From an uncultured Coriobacteriaceae bacterium (lineage in GTDB: Bacteria; Actinomycetota; Coriobacteriia; Coriobacteriales; Eggerthellaceae), in assembly GCA_902767025.1 (NCBI GenBank), contig CACXFZ010000141.1, positions 1-8,515 on the forward strand: DNA of 8,515 nt, given 5' to 3'. The notes below the pieces were generated by a model, which searched no databases, was not told the origin of the DNA, and saw nothing but the letters and a program-made list of their open reading frames with translations. Shown here one piece after another: positions 1-5,272 of this stretch. Position numbers and translations under genes: made by a program. Numbering within the stretch: the stretch's first letter is position 1; each line of letters starts with the position of its first letter.

Positions 1-2106
1 ATAGCGCGCATCAAGCAGGAGCTGCCCAGCGAATCGGAGCTGGTGCAGCTCGAGCAGGGCATTGCGCGCCTGCAGGCGACGCTCGACGAGGGAGACAAGC
101 AGCTCGAGGAATTCAACGCGAACCAACGAAGAATCAGCGAAGGGTACTCGGAGCTTTCGCAGGGTTGGACGCAGTACTACCAGCAGGAGGCCGAAGCGTT
201 CGCCCAGCTTGATTCCGCCCAGGCCCAGCTGGATCAATCCGAGCAGCAGATTGCAAATGCGCGCACGCAGCTCGACGACAGCACGTCGGAATACGAGTCG
301 GGCCTCAAGGAGTACTCGAGCAACGAGCGCAAGGCGGCAAGCGAGCTCAGCGACGCAGCGCAGATCATAGCCGATGCGCGCGCCGACGTGGACAGCTTGG
401 ACCCACCTGACATCTACGTTCTGGACCGCACGAAGAACTACGGCGTCGCAAGCCTTGAAGCCGACTCCGAGCGCATCGACAACATCGCGCAGGTCTTCCC
501 GCTGATCTTCTTTCTAGTGGCGGCCCTGGTGGCGCTGACGACGATGACGCGCATGGTCGACGAGGACCGCATCGTCATCGGCACCTACAAGGCCCTGGGC
601 TATTCGAAGATGCGCATCACGGGAAAGTACCTGTTCTATGCGGGTGCCGCCAGCATCATCGGCGCCATCGTCGGCATCGCCATCCTCTCCCAGGTCCTTC
701 CGGCAACCATCTCGAAGGCGTATGCGATCATCTACAACGTGCCGGCCCAGCCGCTGCCGTTGCCCATCGACTGGCCGAGCGCCCTGCTTTCCGCAGGGAT
801 GGGTGTGGGTGTCACCCTGGTCGCGACGTTTGCGGCGATGTGGGCCACGTTGCGCGAGCAGCCGGCCAGCCTGATGCTGCCGCGGGCACCCAAGGCGGGA
901 AAGCGCATCTTCCTGGAGCGCATCGGATTGCTGTGGAACAACCTGAGCTTTTCGTGGAAGGTCACGATGCGCAACATCCTGCGCTACAAGAAGCGCCTGT
1001 TCATGACGGTGATCGGCATTGCCGGATGCACTGCGCTGCTGCTCACGGGCTTCGGTCTGCACGACGCCATCTGGGACATCATCGACAAGCACTTCGACAA
1101 CGTGGTGAAGTACCACGTCGTCGTGCGGGTTGACGACGATGCAAGCGAGGAATCGCGCAGCCAGCTCGTTGGAGAGATGGAGCGCGACCTGGGAGCCACC
1201 ATGTCGGCGCGCGCGGCCGATTTGAACAAGCAGGTAGGCAGCGATGCGGAAGACCCCAAGGGCGTCACGGTAACCGTCTTCGAAGACGCCGACGCGTTCT
1301 CGAAGCTGATTGCCACACGCACCCGTACGACGGGTCAGGACATCCCGCTTGATAGGGATTCGGTCGTCGTAAGCGAGAAGCTGGCCAAGACGCTGCATGT
1401 CGGCGTGGGCGATACGATCAAGGTGTACGACCAGGACGAAATCGGCAATGCGGAAGGCGAAGGCGTGCCGTTGCGGGTGACCGGCGTGATGGAATACTAC
1501 GTGGGCAGTGCCATCCTGTTGGGAAGCGGCGCGTACGAGCAGGCATACGAAGCATTGCCGAATTACAATTCCTACTACGCGGATTGCACGCAAGACCGCG
1601 ACAAGCGCAGCGAGGCTGCAAGCAGGCTGCACGACCTGGGATACGTCCAGACCGTGTCGTACAACGACGAGACCATCGACAGCTACCGCACGATGCTGCA
1701 GAGCGTGAACATGATCGTGGTCGTGCTGGTCGTGGCTGCGGCAGCGCTCGCGTTCATCGTGCTGTACAACCTCACGAACATCAACATCATGGAGCGCAGA
1801 CGTGAGATCGCGAGCCTGAAGGTGCTCGGGTTCACCGTGCACGAAGTCGATGCCTACGTGTTCCGAGAAATCGTCATCCTCACCGTTTTGGGCGCGCTCA
1901 TCGGCCTGCTGCTGGGCATCGGGATGGAATCCTTCGTCGTCGAATCCGCCGAGGTCGACTACGTGATGTTCGGCCGCGACATCCACCCGCTCAGCTTCGG
2001 GCTTGCTTTTGTACTGACCATCGGCTTCTCCCTGCTCGTGATGTTCGCGATGAGGTTCAAGTTGCGCGCGGTGAACATGGCGGAGAGCCTGAAGTCGGTC
2101 GACTAA
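1..2106 (+). CDS. FtsX/MacB-like ABC transporter permease (5'-truncated)
   Basis: The reading frame is open from the first base, so the true start is upstream; 701 residues are visible. The order is: a Glu/Gln/Ala-rich coiled coil (about residues 1-125); an FtsX-type block with three membrane segments (about 164-185, 211-236, 261-284); a linker; a fourth membrane segment (about 334-355); an extracytoplasmic MacB-like domain (about 365-560); and a second FtsX block with three segments (about 574-594, 626-647, 668-690). The motif GTYKALGYSKMRI in block one and REIASLKVLGF in block two are the paired cytoplasmic coupling signatures of this family. Such large permeases work with a separate ATPase, here presumably upstream, to move lipids or peptides or to signal envelope state; the substrate cannot be told. 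A first transmembrane helix before the coiled coil is expected outside the window. It ends in TAA. Family assignment is secure, function is not. Confidence 0.93.
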   Translation: MARIKQELPSESELVQLEQGIARLQATLDEGDKQLEEFNANQRRISEGYSELSQGWTQYYQQEAEAFAQLDSAQAQLDQSEQQIANARTQLDDSTSEYESGLKEYSSNERKAASELSDAAQIIADARADVDSLDPPDIYVLDRTKNYGVASLEADSERIDNIAQVFPLIFFLVAALVALTTMTRMVDEDRIVIGTYKALGYSKMRITGKYLFYAGAASIIGAIVGIAILSQVLPATISKAYAIIYNVPAQPLPLPIDWPSALLSAGMGVGVTLVATFAAMWATLREQPASLMLPRAPKAGKRIFLERIGLLWNNLSFSWKVTMRNILRYKKRLFMTVIGIAGCTALLLTGFGLHDAIWDIIDKHFDNVVKYHVVVRVDDDASEESRSQLVGEMERDLGATMSARAADLNKQVGSDAEDPKGVTVTVFEDADAFSKLIATRTRTTGQDIPLDRDSVVVSEKLAKTLHVGVGDTIKVYDQDEIGNAEGEGVPLRVTGVMEYYVGSAILLGSGAYEQAYEALPNYNSYYADCTQDRDKRSEAASRLHDLGYVQTVSYNDETIDSYRTMLQSVNMIVVVLVVAAAALAFIVLYNLTNINIMERRREIASLKVLGFTVHEVDAYVFREIVILTVLGALIGLLLGIGMESFVVESAEVDYVMFGRDIHPLSFGLAFVLTIGFSLLVMFAMRFKLRAVNMAESLKSVD

Positions 2107-2122
2107 CGTAGGTTGCCCAAGA

Positions 2123-2147
2123 CCAGCGGCCTTGAAAGGCTGGCTGG
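2123..2147 (+). other. GC-rich hairpin in the gap before the Cys-rich protein gene
   Basis: CCAGC-GGCCT, a TGAA loop, then AGGCTGGCTGG form a bulged stem-loop in the 63 nt between the permease stop and the next start. No T-run follows, so it is not a standard intrinsic terminator. It may protect the mRNA 3' end of the permease or set the expression ratio. Seen in sequence; the role is inference. Confidence 0.35.
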
Positions 2148-2157
2148 CTTGTCCGAT

Positions 2158-2165
2158 GAGGTGAT
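2158..2165 (+). promoter_or_regulatory. Strong ribosome binding site that fixes the start at 2170
   Basis: GAGGTGAT is an 8-nt match to the anti-Shine-Dalgarno end of 16S rRNA. It lies at the right distance from ATG 2170 and would be too close to ATG 2164. The upstream in-frame TTG at 2113 has no such site, so the longer frame is not preferred. Confidence 0.7.
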
Positions 2166-2169
2166 GCTA

Positions 2170-2907
2170 ATGGAAAAGCGCAAGATCCTGTGCCTGGTTT
2201 GCGGTGGCGAAGTCGTCTACGAAAACGACGCCTTCGAGGCTACGTGCATGATGTGCGGCAAGACGGAAAACACGCATGCGATCTGCGCTGAAGGCCATTA
2301 CGTGTGCGACGCCTGCCATCGCAAGGAAGGTGTCGCGTTCATCGTCGACTATTGCCGGCGCACCGATTCGACAGACCCCATCCAGATCGTCACGGAGGCG
2401 ATGTCCGACCGATCCATATACGCGAACGGGCCCGAGCACCATACGCTGTTCGGCGCGGCCATCATCGCCGCCTACATCAACGCCGGTGGGCTGGATCCGG
2501 AAGGGAAACCCTTCGACAAGGAACGTGCGCTTGAAGAGATGGAGCGGCGCAGCATGCAGCTGCCGGGCGGTACGTGCGGGCTCTGGGGCGTGTGCAGTGC
2601 AGCGGCATCGGTGGGGCAGGCAATGAGCATCCTCAACGGCTCGACGCCCATGAAGACAACTCCCTGGGCGCAATGCCAATCTCTCACATCCGACGTGCTC
2701 GGAAAGCTCGCCCAGATGGGTGGGCCACGCTGCTGCAAGCGCAACGGCTACACGGCCGTGCTCACGGCCATCGAACACGTCAGGGACGACCTTGGCGTAC
2801 AGCTGGATGCTCCCGACAAGGTGGTGTGCACGTTCTTTCCCAACAACAAGGAATGCCTGCGCACAGCGTGCCCCTACTTTCCTGGCAGCTCACGTGATGC
2901 CGACTGA
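2170..2907 (+). CDS. Cys-rich zinc-binding protein, DUF5714-like
   Basis: 245 residues, soluble, no signal peptide. The N-terminus has two probable metal-binding knuckles: Cys8/Cys11 with Cys26/Cys29, then the block Cys39, His43, Cys46, Cys49, His50 (HAICAEGHYVCDACH). A mixed domain follows with further conserved-looking Cys in GGTCGLWGVCSAAAS, RCCKRNGY and a C-terminal group (KECLRTACPYF). This pattern matches what I recall as DUF5714, a family seen alone or fused to SAM-dependent methyltransferases in anaerobic bacteria and archaea; no reaction is established that I can name. The many cysteines suggest zinc or Fe-S binding in an anaerobe. It may be transcribed with the permease upstream (63 nt gap). 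The queD gene starts 66 nt downstream with its own promoter. That it is a real gene is sure; the family name is from memory. Confidence 0.85.
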   Translation: MEKRKILCLVCGGEVVYENDAFEATCMMCGKTENTHAICAEGHYVCDACHRKEGVAFIVDYCRRTDSTDPIQIVTEAMSDRSIYANGPEHHTLFGAAIIAAYINAGGLDPEGKPFDKERALEEMERRSMQLPGGTCGLWGVCSAAASVGQAMSILNGSTPMKTTPWAQCQSLTSDVLGKLAQMGGPRCCKRNGYTAVLTAIEHVRDDLGVQLDAPDKVVCTFFPNNKECLRTACPYFPGSSRDAD

Positions 2908-2958
2908 GCCAAGCGCCCTGTCTGTCATGAAGTCGTTTCCCAGCATCGGCTTGCGCAC

Positions 2959-2967
2959 TGATACAAT
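2959..2967 (+). promoter_or_regulatory. Extended -10 promoter of queD
   Basis: TGATACAAT is a TGn extended -10 box with a hexamer one base off consensus. It ends 6 nt before ATG 2974, so transcription should begin at or next to the A of the start codon. No good -35 hexamer is visible at 16-18 nt, which extended -10 promoters do not need. Confidence 0.6.
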
Positions 2968-2973
2968 GGCACC

Positions 2974-3402
2974 ATGCCATACGGATTGAAGACAGAAAGC
3001 TGTTTCGACAGCGCGCATTTCCTCACCGACTACGAGGGGAAGTGCGAAAACCTGCACGGCCATCGCTGGAAAGTGGTGGCCTACATCATGGTCGACTCCC
3101 TGCAGACGGAAGGGGAGGGTCGCGACATGGTCGTGGACTTCGCGCTGTTCAAGCGCGCGTTGCGCGAATTGACCGACGAGTTCGACCACATGTTCCTGGT
3201 CGAAGAAGGCTCTCTGTCCCAGGCGACGATCGACTGCCTTGAGCAGGAGGAGTTCAAGCTGCTGATGCTGCCGTTTCGCACGACGGCCGAAAACCTGGCG
3301 CGTTGCTTTTACGACCGCATGAAGGACAAGGGCTTTCCCGTGTCTCAGATAGACGTGTACGAAACGCCTCTGAACTGCGCGAGCTACTTCGGGGAAGGGT
3401 AG
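2974..3402 (+). CDS. queD: 6-carboxytetrahydropterin synthase / 6-pyruvoyl-tetrahydropterin synthase family (QueD)
   Basis: 142 residues, a normal length for QueD. In this family the enzyme converts 7,8-dihydroneopterin triphosphate to 6-carboxy-5,6,7,8-tetrahydropterin, the second step to preQ0, queuosine and other 7-deazapurines. Zinc ligands are His15 (DSAHF), His28 and His30 (CENLHGH), with catalytic Cys24 in the usual Cys-x3-His-Gly-His spacing. Asp71-His72 (FDHMFL) supply the catalytic dyad, TTAEN (103-107) replaces the common PTAEN, and Glu130 (ETPLNCASY) is the pterin-anchoring Glu. No queC, queE or queF is visible nearby. No Shine-Dalgarno precedes ATG 2974; see the promoter entry for a likely leaderless start. 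It is followed after 2 nt by rnhA, so the two are probably one transcript. A role in another pterin pathway cannot be excluded. Confidence 0.92.
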   Translation: MPYGLKTESCFDSAHFLTDYEGKCENLHGHRWKVVAYIMVDSLQTEGEGRDMVVDFALFKRALRELTDEFDHMFLVEEGSLSQATIDCLEQEEFKLLMLPFRTTAENLARCFYDRMKDKGFPVSQIDVYETPLNCASYFGEG

Positions 3403-3404
3403 TC

Positions 3405-3857
3405 GTGCGCGTCAAGATCTACTGCGACGGCGGATGCCGCGGCAACCAGCAAAACGTCAATGTCGGCGGGTGGGGCGCCTACCTTGTCTGGGGCGACGTC
3501 ACCAAGGAGCTGTGGGGCGGCGAGCGCAACACCACCAACAACAAGATGGAACTCGTGGGCGCCATCGAGGGCCTGCGGGCGATCAACCGCAAGGTCGCGG
3601 TCGATGTCTACGTCGACAGCGCCTACGTCTACAACGGCATCACCGATTGGGTGAACTCATGGCTTGCCAACGGGTGGAAGAACTCCAAGAAGGAGCCGGT
3701 TGCCAACAAGGAGCTGTGGCTCGACCTGATCGAGCAGACGAAACGCTTCGACGACATTTGCTTTCACAAGGTGAAGGGCCATGCCGACGACGAAGGGAAC
3801 AACCACGCCGACATGCTGGCAAACCGCGCAATGGACGAAGTGGAAGCATCGTCCTAG
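3405..3857 (+). CDS. rnhA: Ribonuclease HI
   Basis: 150 residues from GTG 3405; it removes RNA from RNA:DNA hybrids (R-loops, Okazaki primers). All four catalytic acids are present: Asp8 (YCDGGCRGN), Glu49 (NNKMELVGAI), Asp71 (VDSAYVYNGI) and Asp136 (NNHADMLANRA), plus the flexible-loop His126 (VKGHADDEGNN) and the substrate-handle region with NSWLANGWKNSKKEPVAN. The N-terminal loop reads GNQQNVNVGGWG instead of the GNPGxGG of the E. coli type, a variant I recall from Clostridia and relatives. The frame is open further upstream inside queD, but that longer version has no family match. GTG 3405 gives the canonical N-terminus, with a purine-rich GGGGAAGGG at 3391-3399 as a modest ribosome binding site. 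The 2-nt gap to queD implies coupled translation. Confidence 0.95.
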   Translation: MRVKIYCDGGCRGNQQNVNVGGWGAYLVWGDVTKELWGGERNTTNNKMELVGAIEGLRAINRKVAVDVYVDSAYVYNGITDWVNSWLANGWKNSKKEPVANKELWLDLIEQTKRFDDICFHKVKGHADDEGNNHADMLANRAMDEVEASS

Positions 3858-3877
3858 TGCTTGTCGCCTCGTTGCGC

Positions 3878-3883
3878 TAGAAT
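3878..3883 (+). promoter_or_regulatory. Probable -10 box of the tRNA-Arg gene
   Basis: TAGAAT (5 of 6 to consensus) lies 11 nt before the tRNA 5' end and 20 nt after the rnhA stop. No clear -35 hexamer stands at 16-18 nt upstream, so the call is moderate. Confidence 0.45.
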
Positions 3884-3894
3884 CGTTGTCACGC

Positions 3895-3971
3895 GCCTCC
3901 GTAGCTCAGTTGTATAGAGCTCCTGTCTTCTAAACAGGTTGTCGCAGGTTAGAGTCCTGCCGGGGGCGCCA
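3895..3971 (+). tRNA. tRNA-Arg (anticodon UCU), CCA encoded
   Basis: A full cloverleaf can be drawn. The acceptor stem is GCCTCCG/CGGGGGC with one T-G wobble; the discriminator is G and CCA is encoded. The D stem is GCTC/GAGC, the anticodon stem CCTGT/ACAGG with loop CTTCTAA (anticodon TCT at 3929-3931, reading AGA and perhaps AGG), the variable loop is 5 nt, and the T stem is GCAGG/CCTGC. Two near-invariant bases differ: the D loop reads AGTTGTATA (T at position 19 instead of G) and the T loop reads TTAGAGT (A at position 56 instead of C). The two changes restore a Watson-Crick 19-56 pair, so the gene is likely functional. It is convergent with the lipoprotein gene 28 nt downstream; no terminator hairpin is seen between them. 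Confidence 0.95.
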
Positions 3972-3999
3972 TCTTCTTCCGATCCTGGCCTCGATGCGT

Positions 4000-4473
4000 T
4001 CAGTCGATCGACTCAAGAATTTCGACCAGCTCGTCGTGAACCTTCTCGTAGTTGTCCGGATACATCTCGTATCCACCTGCGCTCAACTCCCGATCGTCGT
4101 CATACGCAACGTTCAGGCCAAAACTGTATCCATCGAGCACATTGTCGTTCGATTCGGAGAACCCATCCCATGTTTCAAGATGGTTGTCCGAGATCGCCGA
4201 GGACAAATCGTCCAGGACCGACGGATCAACTTCCTTGTCGATGTCCAGCTCGACACCGTTCAACCCTCTTGCCGTGAAGTGCACGGCATCATCCTGCAAC
4301 ACCAGGTCGTATTCGTAGTAGCCACCGAAATAGCTTCCGTAATGATAGGAAAACTCGGTGATGTCGCCCAGGTACGGTTTGCTGCCTGCACAGCCCGCGA
4401 TCATCATCAGAGACAAGATTCCCAGCAGCAGGCAGAATGGTTTTCTCGGAGTGAGAAGATTACGTCTTTCCAT
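4000..4473 (-). CDS. Predicted lipoprotein, function unknown
   Basis: 157 residues. The N-terminus is a type II signal peptide: a basic start (MERRNLLTPRK), a hydrophobic stretch, and lipobox IAGC with Cys28 as the lipidated residue. The mature part (about 130 residues) is acidic and Tyr/Gly-rich, without membrane segments. It holds the signature GLNGVELDID, WDGFSES, LDGYSFGLNVAY and GGYEMYPDNY, a pattern I have met in uncharacterised proteins of gut Firmicutes, but I cannot name the family. The frame is open 27 codons further upstream, but ATG 4473 gives the clean signal peptide and has AAGAAGAG 7 nt before it. It overlaps the 3' end of the upstream membrane protein gene by 14 nt, so the two are translationally coupled. 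Base composition is more AT-rich than in the flanking genes. Confidence 0.85.
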   Translation of the reverse strand: MERRNLLTPRKPFCLLLGILSLMMIAGCAGSKPYLGDITEFSYHYGSYFGGYYEYDLVLQDDAVHFTARGLNGVELDIDKEVDPSVLDDLSSAISDNHLETWDGFSESNDNVLDGYSFGLNVAYDDDRELSAGGYEMYPDNYEKVHDELVEILESID

Positions 4474-4906
4474 TGAAGAACTCTTCTTTGGTGATTTCCT
4501 CGGTGTAGTCGTGGCCTTTTCCCGTGAGGTAATTGTGCTCGTAATCAACGTCATAGTACCTCATCTGCACAGGGTCTTTTTTGTGCTTCCCGAGAGCCGT
4601 TCGCATGATGTACACCCAAAGGACTGCACCAGGGCCAAAGATGCAGGCGAACAGCAAGACCCATCCGAGCACGGAGGCTTTGAAGTAGGCGAAGAGCGCA
4701 AATCCAATTACCCATCCCGCAATCCAGGCAATGGCCAAAGCCTTGATGGGCTTGCTCTCGTTTTCCGAAAGCTTCCAGGTTTTCTGTCCTCTGATGGTCT
4801 TCCCTCTGAATTTTTCATACAGGGGAATGTTGACCTTCGTCAAACCTGTCTGGATTGCTTCTGCTGCCTCTTCTGATACTGTCTCTGAGATAGAACGTTT
4901 ATCCAC
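4460..4906 (-). CDS. Two-helix membrane protein, function unknown
   Basis: 148 residues from GTG 4906. A soluble N-terminal part (about 1-52, charged, partly helical) is followed by two membrane helices (about 54-75 and 79-101) separated by a few residues, and a polar C-terminal tail of about 47 residues rich in Lys, Tyr, Asp and Glu. I recognise no family. GTG 4906 is preferred because AGAGAGAAG lies 6 nt upstream; an in-frame TTG at 4927 would add seven residues but has no ribosome binding site. It is first in a two-gene minus-strand operon with the lipoprotein. The pairing suggests an envelope complex: a small integral protein with a lipid-anchored extracellular partner. Codon use and lower GC suggest acquisition by transfer. 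Confidence 0.75.
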   Translation of the reverse strand: MDKRSISETVSEEAAEAIQTGLTKVNIPLYEKFRGKTIRGQKTWKLSENESKPIKALAIAWIAGWVIGFALFAYFKASVLGWVLLFACIFGPGAVLWVYIMRTALGKHKKDPVQMRYYDVDYEHNYLTGKGHDYTEEITKEEFFNGKT

Positions 4907-4927
4907 TGCTGTCTTCTCTCTTTGCAA

Positions 4928-5272
4928 GTGGCCACAGGTATTGAAGAACAGATTGTGCCGCTTGCGTCAAAAAATTCCATAAGCATTGTTCCACTCTGCA
5001 GAAGAACAGGCCCCGACAGCAGGGTAGTGTGCGATTACAGGCTGCAAGCTTGATGGGCGTTCATGTTCCTTGCCACCAATCCCATGTTTCTGTTGCCTGA
5101 ACCCGCACTTTTCCATATCGCGATTTGACATTCCTATGAGAAATGCAACTCCAGTAGCAAACTGGTGGCATAAGCATCACGATGCATCAAAGAGACCATT
5201 TAACTTCGATGACGACTCTGATACTTTGCCCGATGTACATGTTGGAAGAGTTCGTTTCGAAAGGGGCTCATG
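4928..5272. other. 345-nt intergenic region between divergent units
   Basis: AT-richer than the flanks and without a convincing gene. It must hold the promoter of the minus-strand cassette and that of the YkvI-like gene. On the plus strand TTGACA stands at 5125-5130, but no good -10 lies 16-18 nt after it. On the minus strand a TTGACG complement lies near 4963-4968, again without a clear -10. A small dyad GCATC-AC-GATGC is at 5174-5185. An open frame of 45 codons (5136-5273) is discussed under findings. Confidence 0.5.

Noticed and set aside
514..1986. 490-codon open frame on the minus strand
   Set aside because: Shadow of the permease gene; His/Asp/Arg-rich composition with no family motif, typical of the antisense of GC-rich codons.
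4002..4013. Perfect 12-bp palindrome AGTCGATCGACT at the end of the lipoprotein gene
   Set aside because: It falls in the last codons and stop of the gene, has no T-run, and a single short palindrome is expected by chance; no function can be argued.
3994..4876. Plus-strand frames (3994-4476 and 4358-4876) over the minus-strand cassette
   Set aside because: The minus strand shows a lipoprotein signal peptide and two membrane helices with an operon-like overlap; the plus-strand frames have no motif.
3972..5272. Duplicate of the tRNA 3' end (att site) bounding the AT-rich cassette
   Set aside because: I found no second copy of the tRNA 3' sequence and no integrase in the window.
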